Below, one piece after another: positions 1 to 13,000 of a DNA stretch of 64,000 bases. Where the stretch lies: the NCBI GenBank assembly GCA_008508345.1, contig QNGE01000282.1, positions 271,534 through 335,533 on the forward strand. Direction: 5' to 3'. Each line of letters starts with the position of its first letter. The first letter of the stretch is position 1. This DNA is from Paragonimus westermani. Lineage: Eukaryota; Platyhelminthes; Trematoda; Plagiorchiida; Troglotrematidae. The notes beneath the pieces are model-generated. The model searched no databases. It saw only the letters and a program-made list of their open reading frames with translations, and was not told the DNA's origin. Position numbers and translations under genes: made by a program.

Positions 1-1
1 A

Positions 2-735
2 AACGCGGCTGTCGAGTTTTTCGAACAATGTAATCAACGCTTAGAATGTCGGAAGCGATACTGGACCACCCTCAGACGAAATCGCATTAACAACAACTGG
101 TCTTCATTACAACGACTAGCTCTAAATGAGAAGGACACACAGACGAGCAGGGCATGTGACTTGAACTACAAGCAGACCGTTCCTGCGAGGATACTAGAAG
201 AGTTGTCACTGAATGAGGCAAACGAGTTCGAGAGTTACGTTCAAAAGATAGTGGCCATAAGACGAGAAAAGCAGTCAGCAAGGCTAAGAAATCAACTTAA
301 CCCGACCAAACCCAAGGCCGATTTTCCGAAAACTCCCAAAAGGTACGTGTATAATTTTTCCTCTTTGGTGTTGGACAAATTTGCTCTTGAAGTTTTATCA
401 TTAGGACCGAAACTTTGCTGTCCTAAGAGTAAATTTAGGCAGCTGGACGTAGGAAGTCAATTTGAGAACCTTTATGAACAACTGATCGATCTGAAACCCG
501 CATCGCCTATGAACGTTGAGGTGCTCAAAGCAACCCTAGCCTAGTCATGCTATCAGTACCTGACCCGGAAAACCATAAGTAAAAACCTACTCACTTGACA
601 GCAACTAACCTCACTCAGGCGGAATGAGGATATACTAATATCCAGACCTGACAAAGGCGCTGAATTCGTGAGGCATAACGAACGAGATCAATAAAAATGT
701 CTATGCACGAAGTCAAGACGGAAATCAGCTGAGCT
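2..735 (+). mobile_element. Penelope-like element fragment: N-terminal region and start of RT, broken by stops
   Basis: One frame is open from base 2 to a TAG at 542-544. It then continues recognisably in the same frame past a TGA at 596-598 to a TAA at 692-694. The first part is a basic, Gln/Arg/Asn-rich region followed by a segment containing RYVYNFSSLVLDKFALEVLS and CCPKSKFRQLD, typical of the region before the RT in GIY-YIG PLEs. After the first stop the frame reads TRKTISKNLLT, then LRRNEDILISRPDKGA. The RPDKG-type motif is the classic start of the PLE reverse transcriptase. After about 690 the match moves to another frame and fades. The fragment enters from outside the window, so its 5' end is unknown. 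It cannot make a working protein. The assignment rests on family-level motif recognition without a database search. Confidence 0.75.
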
Positions 736-3700
736 TCTGGCATATGCGAGAATAAGGCTGCGAAAATTCAACTTCAAGCGGGATTGCCATACAGAACATA
801 TGGAACTTAGCATTGCATGCGCAGTCGAATACACAAAACATGGTAACGTTATCAACGGTAAAAAAACAGATTGGGAAACAGATACGGGACATATTGCTTA
901 TTAAGTAAATTGCTCTGTTGGTGTTGATACACGACGAGAGATTACCACGCAAGCAACAGGTGTAATTTTGGAATTGTACAATCACTTAGTGCAGTGTAAC
1001 ATATGTCAATGATAGGTATTTAGTGATACGATGTCTGTTTCTGTTTCATTTGGCATATATCGATAACGATAGCAAGGGGTCCGATAATGTTCCGAGTAAA
1101 TATTTTTGACTCTTGATTCTGTCATTCAACAGAAGAAGAGAGTTTCTTTTGGCGAGTGGGTGGTGAATAACACTTCGCCGAACTATGCCTTAAACAACTG
1201 ATAAAACCAGTTTATTCCGTACATTTTACGTCATTTTATAGATTTCAACCATCCTTAGTGTTGAACACGGATCCGTTTTTGTTTGGTGCTTCGCAAATTC
1301 TGTTTTTCAGCTACAAGCCAAAAGTTATTTGGTTAACACCAACACGTGAGCCGAAACCAGACTGTTTATGGAGACCCTAATGCAAAAAAACAATCCTCAA
1401 ATGTGACCAGCTTGTGAAAAAGCACATGATGAAGTTCAACACTTTCTACTCCTTCAAGTATCGCCGTGAAACTCAACATAACTTTGGAAGTTTGAAAACG
1501 CTTGCATATCCGCAGTAGATACTGCATAGATTTAGGTCACGGCATATTAGATTAATTTACGCTAACAGGCGAAAACATACAAAAATATGGTCGGCCTACT
1601 CCAATCTTCATGATCTGACGAGCTGCGGTATAGGCATTCTCAAGTATCTCATCATTTTGGTCGGGTATTTCTCAAAGTATGTTTTTTGAGCTCGGTTTTT
1701 TAGAACCGTGACAGACAGAAACCGGTGCAGCAGTCAGTCCATACTTAAGAGAAACAGTAGTATTCACGTAGTGAAGACCGTTGATACCATCATTAGACTG
1801 GGTGCTGTAGAAGGTTTGCATGCATACTCTATAATAGAACTTGCATGGAAAAAATGATGACTACCTTGTCCGCCTCCACATTCTGACCGATAACTTGCTG
1901 CAGTCCGTTTGTCAGTCTACATGGTAAGCCCGACAGAAGTTTTTTTAACCTGGCATCTGCATAACCATGTACCATGCAAAAGAATGATGGTGTCAGAATT
2001 GTTGCGGATTGGATGAACAGTAAGTGGCATGCGTTAAGCAAACGCAAGTAACAAGAATCGAACAGCAAAAAGCAAAACCAGGTTCCTTTACTCACTTTGT
2101 AATGTTAAAGAGACAACTGGTGTACGCATACAAAACTGTAATATATGTGGTGGGAATGAATCGCGATGTACATATTCAGCTTGCGCACGGTGTGACTGAT
2201 CATTCACCGATTTGTGCTGGCTTTTGAGTACGTAAAACGATTTTGGGCTGCAGGGCTATAGGTGGACTGTTACACATTTTATCTATGGAATGTGACGTAG
2301 ATGAAACGGAACACGAACATGAAACAAATATACGCGCTCGTTCTCTGTTGCATACGGATATCTTGCTAACTTGACTACTCTCAAGTGAGTCGCAGAATTT
2401 GTTGAATTCATTTTTTTAAAATCAACTTCACAGGAACCTTCAATGCTTCCACGTTTCATACTACAATCAGACAATATAAAGTGACATGTCTTGTTGAACA
2501 TTTCGACCATTTAACATATGGTAAACATTATGAAGTTTAGGATGGTTGACAAATCGGACAACTGAATAACCTTCCTTGTGGCTGCTTCCCGTGAAAGTGA
2601 AAAAACGTGTTCAGGAAGACGGTTGCCGGCTTGCAGCTGTCCCGCTGGGCAAAAATTTTGGTCTGAAGGATTTGTCGCACTTCTCTTCTCACGTGAATTT
2701 CTGATTTTTATGAAATTGTTTGATAAGGGTACCGAAGACGGAGGCAAAGTCAGTGGTGATATTGCGGTAATAACATGCAAGTGCTGGGAAGATTCCAAGC
2801 CCATCTGCACCCTCCACTTTGAAACATAGCTAAACCTCCTCCGTCGCCTTCAAGCCTCTAGTACTACTTTACTCATAAATTATGTCCCAAAAATGTCAAG
2901 TCTTCCAGTAGAAAAAGGCAGTTTACATATTTTAGCTTAACGCCAACTTTGGCTGGGTGGTCCATTAGAGATAACACATTGTTCACTTGCTCTTGGTCAG
3001 ATCTCCTTTGAACTATGACATCATCCACTCATATTGAACACGATCTGGGTGTTTGGTGGTGCAGTGCACTAAGCGCCGAATGGCCCCGACGCATTTGACA
3101 GTCCATAAGGCATAACGTGACTCAAAAAACTATACTAGTTTGTTTTAGGATTTTCCAAATTTTCTACACTCCGAGAGAACAGCGGTTTAATGGTATGTCA
3201 CGGAACTTGTGGCCAAAACATTTGCTGTTTCAGCAGCGGCATTCAATTAGCTATGCTGTATCGGTCAACTGAACCAAACAGATCCTCAGCCAACTCTGAA
3301 TTTCTTTCAGTGATCTTCCTCAAATAGGAATCGTGTGATTTAGCTTTAAGTTTCGCTCTAGCCTACCCATCTATGTAGTAGAATTGTTAGAGATTTTCAA
3401 GACTAGAGGCGATGAAAGTATAATCGAGATATGTCAGTGCATTTCCTTGAAGAAATTCTATCTGAATGTAACAAAAACAATGACGTCAGTTCTGCTGGGT
3501 TTCAGTCTTCATGATAGAACCGAATATGCTGTATTAATTGCATGACCGATTGTGGGTCAATCGTCTCACAGGAAGAAAATAACGATGTATAAACTAGCAC
3601 GTTGATTCATCCGTAACTCCCTTGATATACAAACGTTAAAAGTGAATCAAGTGATTTCGTCTAATAACTTAAACAGTCCTTCATCGGGGACTGGGCTGTG

Positions 3701-5300
3701 AGCTATGAACTAGTTGGTCACGTAGCCATGTCAAAACTGTATTTTCACACATGTGAACCTTGGTAAATGGTGGAATAATTAATTAATCCCCGCATCCAAT
3801 CATATGACGTAATTCGAAGCCCAAGGTTATCAGTTTATTAAGGTAGAGTAAGGTAATGATCCAACATTGGTTTTCTCCTTATCTCTACATTGGATACGAC
3901 AAACTTAGGTTGATTTTTTAGAAGCCCCTTAAAGCCCCTTGAAGGAATACAAGGTGCGAATAGTTGCAATAAAAAAATGTATAACTACCAACTAAACAAA
4001 AGATTAAGGAAGATAGTACGCTAATTTGTCTCCGTCACTCCGTACCCTTACACTTCACTATTTCAGCAAGAAAGTAGACGTTTTATTCCAGCAATTACGG
4101 CTTCAGCTACTTCTATTTCGTTTTCATCTACTCATATGCAACATTAAACCACTTACTACAACCAGAGATGTGCCTTCGGTTGATGTCGACTTAATTAATA
4201 GTACTCTCTGTGTATGTCTTCCTTGTCACCGAATGGCCTAAAGAAGCAATGCATGGTTTGCATTGGTAGCTCGATTCCATACTCTTGCAATCCGCTGCAA
4301 AACAAAAATGAAACCGGTGAGCACCGCAAAGCATTAGGTGTCCCCCATTTATTTCACGTTCGACTTCAATCACTGAATCTTGCAGAGCTCAATCGTAGCC
4401 TTGCATCGTTATACTAAGTCAGTGGGTGATATTCGTAACTGGAAACACAGAATCCGTTTCGCGTTACTGTGGCAGTGAAAATCGTTTAAAAGCAGAGATG
4501 GGACATGAATAGAATCTGCTGTATGACATCGTAGAGCAGTGATTGAGGTTAAGAGCGTAAAATTTGGAAGTCAGGTGTGAGAATATGATTAATGTATGCA
4601 AACGGATACGCTACTTCTTGTCTAGATCACTGCAAAGTGGGTAATGTGAAATCGTATGCATTTATAAAAAAATGACTCTCTGGGATGTCTTCCGGCAACA
4701 TAACCTCGCAGTAACTCGCTAGCTTACTTTTCGAACGATCAGAAAAGAAAGATGTCCGCACGGAAAACAAGCCTGTGTGTCATCTTTATAAGCATGGAGG
4801 AAGATAAAAGTTCTCCTGGTTATCGCATGTCGTGTCTGTAAAGTTATAATCCGTGAAGCTTCTTTCCCATGGACGACAAAATGAATCGAGAATGAGGAGG
4901 AGTGAAATGGTGTCACTTGTGTCGATACCCATTTTTAGCTTAACAAACATTTCTCGGTTCATGTGACATCAGCCGGAGTGAGATTACACTGAAACTTTTA
5001 CTCAATTTTCTTACACGAATATTGTAGGTAATAACTGATTGATAAGCTGTGCTGTTTGCCTCAAGCTCCACGGAGTCTGCAGATGAGTACCGATTTGAAG
5101 AACACTGCCAGACTGGTCATTTACTTCCAGCAATTTCTGAGCACTACACACACATCACTTATGCTACCATACTATATAAAGTCTCTTGTATAAATACCTT
5201 ACTAGCAATAAGCATATGCCATATATCACTCGTGTTAACTAAAATTATCCTCGCTTCGAGCGGACAGAGGTAATTGATAGTGTATTGGCACGAAAGTTAC
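736..5300. other. Region without a supported gene
   Basis: I found no recognisable gene here. The open frames are short and lack domain motifs. A plus-strand frame at 2578-2829 (containing ACSCPAGQKFW) and the antisense frame at 2511-2810 are the most protein-like, but neither has both splice borders. A short direct repeat of AGCCCCTT lies near 3930. Confidence 0.5.
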
Positions 5301-5306
5301 TTATGG

Positions 5307-5757
5307 TCATGTGATTAATAACGCTAATAGAAGCGTATATACGATGCGTATGTAGTAATGTATCTTGTAAAAATGAACGGCAAGATCTACGTAACAAAAT
5401 TTTGCGACTCGCCAAACCCGGATAACGCAGCAGAAATGACTGTAACAGTTACGAACCACCAATTGTGACAGCGGGCCTTGTGGTGTATAATGAATAGATG
5501 GGTTGATGTGAGAACAATCTTTGACTTGCAATCCGTTTGCTTGGTGAAGCTGTACAAGATCTGGAGTCGCAAGACCTCCTCGGGAGACTGCGTGTCGTTT
5601 GGCTCGCGTAGAAACACCAAAGCAGGATATGTTGTTTGGTACGTTTCTCATCAATGAATGATCGTTCTCTTTGATGCGTCACGTGGAAGTGTGACAAAAC
5701 CTGCTTAACTGTTGTAGCAGTGTCCGTTGCTCTTAACGGAATTCCAGACTTACGCAC
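5307..5757 (-). other. Stretch open in three minus-strand frames, unassigned
   Basis: All three minus-strand frames stay open over much of this stretch (5307-5654, 5387-5620 and 5449-5757). None shows a motif I recognise. It could be a frameshifted coding remnant or a chance stop-poor segment. It lies just upstream of the plus-strand PLE fragment that begins near 5888, and no PLE motif was seen in it on either strand. Confidence 0.25.
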
Positions 5758-5887
5758 TTTGGAGAGCCCGCATCTCTGAGGGACCCGACTTCCAAACGGT
5801 TTGAGGTTTCTGAAAGTGATGGTTCTATAAAACTATCTTCAACCCACAGTCCTCAAAAAGACGTGGTTTTACGACTGATGTTCAAGA

Positions 5888-6360
5888 GAGACGGTGTGTC
5901 GAATAGTTGAACAACGCTTCAGGTCAGTTGGTGTTCGCGAGTTTTTTGGGTGGAAGCCAGTGGTCGTGTACAGAACAGTCCGAATTTCCACAGCCCCGGT
6001 TAACCAGCCGACGCCTCAGCTCGGCAAATCAAACGTAACTTATGAATACAAATGTGGATACATGGCTTCCTATGTTGCAACCACGGTTGCTGATCACTTA
6101 CTGAAATGGGTTCAATAAACAATCTCACAGTCAGGCAACTTGAGAGCAAACACCCGGAAGGAGCCAGCATCATCGATTACCAAGCCTCAACTGATGACGC
6201 GAAGTGTGATTGATCCGCCAAGGTCATTTCGTATACTGTTCCCGAGTCGAAACAAAACGATGGCTACGTTATGCCGATGTGAATGTGATCAGGTACCGTC
6301 ACCCCATTTTTTGCACACAAAAAGAACTGTTGGTGAAGTTGCTGCCGTGGTGGCAACCGA
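5888..6360 (+). mobile_element. Penelope-like element fragment: linker, GIY-YIG remnant and C-terminal tail
   Basis: The frame at 5894-6118 reads FFGWKPVVVYRTVRI, then a degraded GIY-YIG signature VTYEYKCGYMASYVAT in which the usual YIG has become YVA, then HLLKWVQ, the equivalent of the EHLPxW block. After a stop the match passes through SFRILFPSRNKTM (frame at 6140-6388) and shifts frame to RYADVNVIRYRHPIFCTQKE and LLPWW (frame at 6210-6473). This last block matches the conserved PLE C-terminus (AEA-I--L-P--C-QK). The catalytic Glu position reads Asp here. At least two frameshifts and an internal stop show that it is dead. It lacks the RT. Its position relative to other PLE pieces indicates an independent insertion. 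Confidence 0.7.
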
Positions 6361-7475
6361 ATTGGTTTTATACTTTGAATTTTTGTAATTGTTTTGTGAT
6401 TTGGAAATTCGTTCGTTTCAACCCATCTGCAGTATACACCAGCAGAGATGCAGCAAAATCTGCCGGAGCATAAATCATGTCATTCGAGTATTTTCCCTAC
6501 TTTATTCAAGTTCAGTCAGATTTCCATCGACGTTTTACTGCGTGCTTCAAGGTCAGAGTTCTGAATAATAATAAATTCCACTATGCGAATAGTGCACTGT
6601 ACTAAATCTAAAATGTTAGACTAGCCACTTCGTATATGTCTTCAAAAAATCAAAGGTCCGAAACTACATTGTCCGGCCAACTCACAAAATGATCTTAAAG
6701 TAGGCAGATACGTGCAACATTCGGCTGCACGGCATTCATATTCCCAAAAAAGTCCTAAACATGATCCAAGTTTTTCATACTTTAATAGTTACTGACATAA
6801 ACGGTTAACTGAGCGAGAAAGACACATACTATGGACTAGGAAGTGTAGAAATATCGAATATTTGTTACGCTCTCGCTCATTTCTGTTGGTTGCCTTTTGA
6901 ATAGACTTGTTTTCAACTCTGCGTTGATCTTTCGTTCCACAATGCGGGAATATAGCCTCGTCATGAGCTTTTGCATTGCTGGCGCTGGATAATTGTCAAT
7001 ATTTCAACCCAGATCCAGCGAATCTTGGTGAGAAACAGTTTTTCACAGGTATCTGCTAGATTCGGCAGGAAAGCCAGAACAAGCGAGAAACGAACACTTG
7101 AATTAATTGGACACCTACTGTAGTACCTGCCTATCAGAAAAAACGCACATAACAATTTCTCTGCATTGTTTTCTTACTGAGCGACAGAAAAATATAAATG
7201 AGCCTAGTGAATCTATCAGTCTTGAATAACATCGGAAGTGTGTCTTAGAAATTGTTCGCCATATTTAATGATTACAAGTTGTCGTCACCAAACACTCACG
7301 AGGAAAACATATTTTATGAGTACACTTTAAAAAAACATCCGCAAAACTTATCAACTGCCACTTGATTAGTGATTATTTGAAAATATCATTGTCTGACAAG
7401 CATTCGTAAAGCGCTCAATCGAACGAGTTGGTTTGTCAAAAATATCTTGTTGCTTTTGTCCGTGGATATGTACAG
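6361..7475. other. Region without a supported gene
   Basis: AT-rich sequence with no domain motif or strong paired splice signals. I looked for a hammerhead-like motif in the plus-strand 3' flank of the preceding PLE fragment and saw none. Confidence 0.5.
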
Positions 7476-7646
7476 CTGAAAACAGGTCCCCTCAAACCCT
7501 ACGTGCTTTTCCAGATCATAATGTGGAATAAGCAAACCGAAGAAAACGTGTTCGTCAACGAAACGCATATCCTTAGTCTCAAGAAAGAAATTGCAATTCT
7601 AACCAACGGGATGCTCAGCGAGACTGGATTGAACAAGTTAAATAAG
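7476..7646 (+). CDS. Candidate internal exon, 57 codons, phase 0-0
   Basis: The segment is preceded by a pyrimidine-rich tract ending in a TACAG acceptor and followed by a good donor (AAG|GTGAAA). It is exactly 171 nt, so it can be included or skipped without changing frame. The encoded 57 residues run without a stop and look like real protein, with pieces such as GPLKPYVLFQIIMWNKQ and ILSLKKEIAILTNGMLSETG. There is a hydrophobic stretch near residues 9-16 and an amphipathic helix-like part after residue 30. I do not recognise the family. No neighbouring exon could be linked to it. It is one of the best exon predictions in the window, because acceptor, donor, phase and composition all agree. 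It remains a prediction without transcript evidence. Confidence 0.45.
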
Positions 7647-9963
7647 GTGAAATCACATCAACTGAAAAGGATATAACCTATCACACTGTGTGGACTTGAG
7701 AATGTCTGCTTTGGTCTAAAATGTCCGAACATTTTCCTGATAACTTTCATACTTTTCTCGCATGTCGGAGCTTTATTCACTTAGTGAAAAATTCAACGTT
7801 GGTTGTTGAATGTCTGTGCACCCTGACAATCACCACTGGTAAATGTGTTCGTGAATTCGAAACTACTTCTAAATCAGGTTAAACATTTGATGAAATTGCA
7901 GTTCAATTTCTAAACTAGAAGTAACCTACGAATTATTTAGCTGTCAAATTAAATACTTCACTTTGAAACCCAACAATTCCTACATAAACTACACTGACAT
8001 TTACCTTAAGACCAGGAAGTAATAGCGTTTACTGTCACAAGAACTGATCTCTGTCAAGTGGCAAGCCGAAAGTAAACGATTTGCAACTTCCGTGCAAGTA
8101 AACCAAATTACAAAGAACTCCACGGGAATCAGTCAATGAAGGCCCAAGTTATTAACTTTAGATAAACGAACGCGCAAGTGCACTCTAACAATCGCTTAAG
8201 TGGAAAAGGCTTGAATGGTCTCCCGTAGTTTTAAATTACTCAAGCAAAAATTACGTGAATTATTCAGACATTATATAAAAGATATTTTTGTAACACATGC
8301 ACCGATTAGTTTGCCAGCCAACTTTTTCTTGCGATAATGCTTACATTATATGTCAGAAAGTAAGTCACATAAACATGGGAACTATTCAGTGATGTAATAA
8401 TACAAGTACTTTCTAGCAACTTCTTACTTCCAGCCATAACTAAAATTTGCGTTCGCAAAAAAATATTTCGAAACAAATGCAATTTGTGATATTTTTATAA
8501 AGTAAGGTTTTGGAAAATTGTGTAGCGACATCCCTCGAAGTCAGTGGGACCTAAGTGTCTTCATTGGTTAGAGACCGCAAAGTTCCACTTTTACAAACGA
8601 ATTCTTTATATGAGAATCATGGTTCATTGAATCACTGTGAACGTAAACTAAAGTTACGCTGTCATTAACTGTTCCGTGTTTACCTAACATTCACGCTCAG
8701 TATGTTACAATTTGTCGAGAGGAAATCCAGGTTGCTAAACAGAAGGTATTCTTTGACATTATAATTTATGTTGTTTAAGACAAAATCCTTTCCTGGCATA
8801 CAAGCAGTATGCATTTGTAGCAAAAATTGGTTAAACTGAACCACTAGACAGTGTGGAATAATCAACATCTGTAGAAAAGTATGCGGTATTAATCGTCCAA
8901 AGCAGTAATCAAGAAATTCCCTGAATCACCTAACTCGTTTAACGTTGGCTACATTTTGTCAACTCTTTCGTTATGTTTTACACACCCGATTATATTCTTG
9001 GCTGAAATGTTGAGTAATGGGATGGGCATCAAGAAGAACAAAGGAAAACTGATTGTTTCCATAAATCTGACGACAACCGCAACTGATCGAACCTTTCATA
9101 ATTAAATACCTACTAGACAGTAACACTTGTGATTACTTAGACGTTTGTTGGAAAACCCCCTGCGGTAATACGAAGAGACGTTTCAAACAATGTTATTTTT
9201 GGGACGAGGTTCACGTTTGAAAATGTGGGTTTTCTTAGTGGTGACTTCTATGATATTGATCTAGCAAAACGCTTAGCCTCAAGTTCATTGACTTTGGCTA
9301 ACATTATGTCATTATGTCTCCTCTCGAAGGTAACCGGCAACACAACAATTACTCACCAGTGAATGCAGCTAATCACTTGCATGTGGTTATTCGGTCGTGC
9401 TCAACAGAACATCAGCCACACGGTGATCAATACGGTCGTCTTGTAAAATCGTGCAAGGAGTTCCTATCTCGAATTGCACAATTGCAATTACCGTTCTAAT
9501 ACACTGTTTACTCTTAAATAAGACTAACTGAGAACCCCACGGAACTGCCACCGATGCAATAATTCATGACTGATTCTCAGTTTTTGTAAACTAGATTCCC
9601 TGATAATTGTCGATAAGGTGGAATAAACATTGAAGTTTATGCGTATAACAGACACGCTTCCTAATTTCCTGAGTTTACTCAAAGCTGTTTCGGGGCGAAC
9701 TCCACTTCAGATAACACTGATCGTACTTATTACAGATGGGCCCAATTAAAGGTTTCTTCAGGCTTATTGGGTTCACAGTGATTTCAACAAATGCACTAAC
9801 CTGAGAAGCTTGAAAAGCAATATATGTTAATACCAATGATGTGAAATCGTATGCGTCACATCTGTTTAATATCCATCATGATATAATTGCTTACCAGCTT
9901 CAAATCGTGCCTTGTTCTTGGAGCATCTTAGACCATCATGTTGTTAACTGCATACACGGTTTC

Positions 9964-9965
<2 letters not shown>
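7647..9965. other. Region without a supported gene
   Basis: No convincing coding, RNA or repeat feature was seen. A 14-base string, TGTGAAATCGTATG, occurs near 9840 and again near 4650. That is too short to call a repeat family. Confidence 0.5.

Positions 9966-10034
<69 letters not shown>
9966..10034 (+). repeat. (TAG)n trinucleotide microsatellite, about 23 units
   Basis: Uninterrupted GTA/TAG/AGT repeat of about 69 bases. It lies about 180 bases before a GC-rich duplicated block, and a second, imperfect tract of the same type follows that block at 10561. Confidence 0.95.
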
Positions 10035-10035
<1 letters not shown>

Positions 10036-10213
10036 TAGCGAGAAGGCGTCCAATAAAACACAATCTCTATTGTCCAAATCGCCAGCCACATGCAACGCGC
10101 GCTCTCTCGTTTATGAGTCATAATTCCAACCCGCAACACCTCCCGGTTTCCGTTCACACGTCGTGTGCACTTCTAACCGGTTTACGTGTGTGATCGGCGC
10201 CCTCTATCGGGGG

Positions 10214-10557
10214 GTTTTCCGCCTGCCATTCCTCGTCTGTTTGTCCGATTTCGTTGCGCGATGGCTCGTCCGTCTGCTCGTGCTCTCCGCCATCCACCCA
10301 GTGTTGGCCTTGACCGTATTCCAATATCGTGTCGAGATGTTCCTCTAAGTGTTGGAAAAACCACGCCTCCGATCTGGCCGTCTGTCGTATTTCGCCTGCC
10401 CTGCCTCGTCCGTTGGTCCGATCCAGTCGAGCGATGACTCATCCGGCCGCGCACGTTGTTCTTGATTCGATCGCAGCAGGCTTTTGAAAGTACCTCCCCC
10501 GCGTTGAGGTATTCGGCCGAGAGTTCGAAAACTCGTACCTCCGACCTGACAGTCCAC
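10214..10557. repeat. GC-rich imperfect tandem duplication, two units of about 172 bp
   Basis: The block is much richer in G and C than its surroundings. Two units can be aligned at an offset of about 172: CGCCTGCC-x-TGCCTCGTC-type sequence at about 10220 and again at about 10392, the string GCGATG at about 10258 and 10431, and CCTCCGA at 10366 and 10538. The copies have diverged through many substitutions. The second unit ends directly against a TAG-type microsatellite, a structure often left by retroposons with a simple-repeat tail. A 149-codon minus-strand frame crosses the block but looks like a by-product of composition. The family is not recognised. Confidence 0.6.
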
Positions 10558-10560
10558 CAC

Positions 10561-10615
10561 AGTAGTAATAGTAGCAGCAGCAGTAGTAGTAATAGTAATA
10601 GTAGTATTAGTAGTG
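10561..10615 (+). repeat. Imperfect TAG/TAA/CAG trinucleotide tract
   Basis: Mixture of AGT, AAT, AGC and TAG triplets immediately after the GC-rich duplicated block. It is older or more interrupted than the pure tract at 9966-10034. Confidence 0.9.
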
Positions 10616-13000
10616 AATAAATTGACTTCATATAAACCTACGAGGTGTCTGGCAACATTCTGTTCCCAAACATTAAGCCTGGTGACATTTCATGGATTAG
10701 ATGACTGCTTACATATTCTTCCTTCAGCACACTGTCGTAATATTAACCACTGAAAAGACCGTGGTCGGATCGGAAAAGTGACTGGCGTTATCTTGTAAAC
10801 CACATATTCAGGGTGCTCGTCTGCAGACGTAACTCTCGAGAATTATCAAATTTGTGCTTTCTTATCAGAGTGCTCCATTGTTACATTCCGGTGAGGGAAT
10901 GGCACTTCACTGGGTAATGAGGTAATCACCAAAGTGTTCACTTCTGGGCCATTGGTCCAAGATCACAGGTGTGGAAAACAAACCGAATAACGCAGCCGAT
11001 CTTGTAGACCCGTAGAAATAAAGATTTGCACGGAAGAAAGAGCGAAATACTGTTTTAAACCATACTGTACAAAGTTTTTTTTCAGCGTACTCATAAACCT
11101 GCGAGCTTATTCGTCTATTGCCGTTTTGCTAGCTTATACTTGTACTCAGCAAGTAGCTTCCCTAACTTAATCATGGTCTCCCTTAGCAAAATTGAATTAA
11201 ATAAGATGTTCAGATATTTACGTCTGCAACAGCGTACGACGGGGAGTTAAAATACCTAGTGGGTTTTATCACAGGTGCATTCATACGTTTAAATATGAAG
11301 ACTTGTGGCGGAACGGCAACATCAGCTGGTAAGCAGTCACCAGTTGTTACGGAAACTAAAGAGTCAGTAACCAAGTCGTGAATAAAAACAGAATGAATTC
11401 TCTGCTACAAGAGGCAACACCATTTTTGTTTTGGAAACAAACTATAGGAAGTTCGTTGAGCAGAACTAATAAGGTCTGAGTGAAGTCGAACGCAACATGT
11501 AACAATGTGGCATGTAGTCCCACTAGACATTTTACAGACAGGGCAAAGGTTTTTGCACAAGGGACTGGCTTACTCCATTTTTTGTATTTCCATAAGTTAC
11601 TCAATACAACTTCCCTAGCAAATGATTGTACCGTTAGAGTGTTGATCTGGTTCACTGCTTCTTTGGGTCGTCTAAGTACGTGTACAACCATCTCCTTGAG
11701 CAGCTGGTAGCCACTTCAGACGGTTTTTACCGCTTACCTGTTGCCAGACATTTTCTATTAATGTCGCCAGGACAGAGGAGTACGAAGGTGGATACGAACA
11801 ATTCAGAATTATCCAGATAATTGTTTGAAAAGTAAATTGTTTGACAGTTAGAAGTTGAAGTAAACGTAAGCGTGGTTTGCTGGTTACCGCCAGTTACCAG
11901 GTTTATGTATCTGATAAAACGCAACCTTTGTCCTTAACTGAAACAGCCAGAATTGACTGAGAATAGAATGTTTCTTTTGAACGTTGCGCTACCTATTTAC
12001 ATCTGAAACAGTGAAGTAAATCCCTTGGTGTATCTGACGATTACACTTGTATTAATTGTACACAGGTGAATTCTGACGCGTTTTTTGATGCTGTATAATC
12101 ATACAAGCCAAGATATGCGCGTGGACCACTTGGAATCTTATGATTTCCGTCATAATTACAAAAGAAGACAAAGTCGGCTCACTTTACTTGTAGTCAGAAT
12201 TCCTCATTTCACTGTCAGTGTCTGGTCATCCTGCACTCCACACTTTGGATGAAACCTCGTTGGTCTGATTGCCAAACGGAAAAAGGATTTGTAAACAAAT
12301 TCTCTTTTCTTTTTTTGTTAGCCGTGTTAATACCTTCCTGCTGTTCCAAAGTAGGTAGTGCCTATGTAGACTCGTATAAAACCGATAGAATACCCATTTA
12401 AACGTGCGTGACTTGAGCGCCATGTGAACCGGCAGCGCTCTGTCTTCACAGCAGATTTGGGGTAAACATGCTACCACTGTAACTGATAAGGTTTGTCTGA
12501 AGTGCACAATAAGACGTCCACATCTGTTTATCTTACAAAGCAGAAACTTATCAATTCAAACTGGTTCTTTTGTATCCAGAAATATGGCTTTGAGGTAGCA
12601 TAAATCCAATAAAACCCCATGGGACTTCCATTCATATAGCTGATGCAGCATCGTTCCATGTGCACCGGTTATGCGTATCCAACAGAATGATTTAATAAAA
12701 GAGGTTGAAAATTATGGCAAAGTATAATCATTGGAAATACAGGTCTGAAAATTAAGATTAAAACTGCCACGAAGTTGTATGAAGAATTAATACAGACAGG
12801 GAGAAAACGAAGCTGGGATAACTATCACTCATCAGTTTTTGATTGCATTCTAAAAAGAAATCAAAATACCTCGCCGAATCAGCATCTTGTCGCAAACGGC
12901 TTTTGAAAACGGGGATCAAAAATGGCAAAATATACGATTCAGTGGTTCAAAACATTTGGTTCCCTCAAACAGTTTGAACAAATCACTTAGAACACGGAAA
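10616..13000. other. Region without a supported gene
   Basis: Several short frames on both strands (for example 11356-11691 minus and 12226-12507 minus), none with recognisable motifs or paired splice sites. The last part probably belongs to the 3' flank of the minus-strand PLE remnant that ends near 13129. Confidence 0.45.

Noticed and set aside
9936..10157. Frame with a long Thr run
   Set aside because: The Thr run is the TAG microsatellite read on the minus strand.
10182..10631. 149-codon minus-strand frame rich in Arg and Gly
   Set aside because: It crosses the GC-rich duplicated block and the trinucleotide tract (poly-Leu part). Composition explains the lack of stops, and no motif is visible.
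12829..12835. Another CTGATGA core on the minus strand near the PLE region
   Set aside because: No GAAA at a suitable distance and no complementary stem I.
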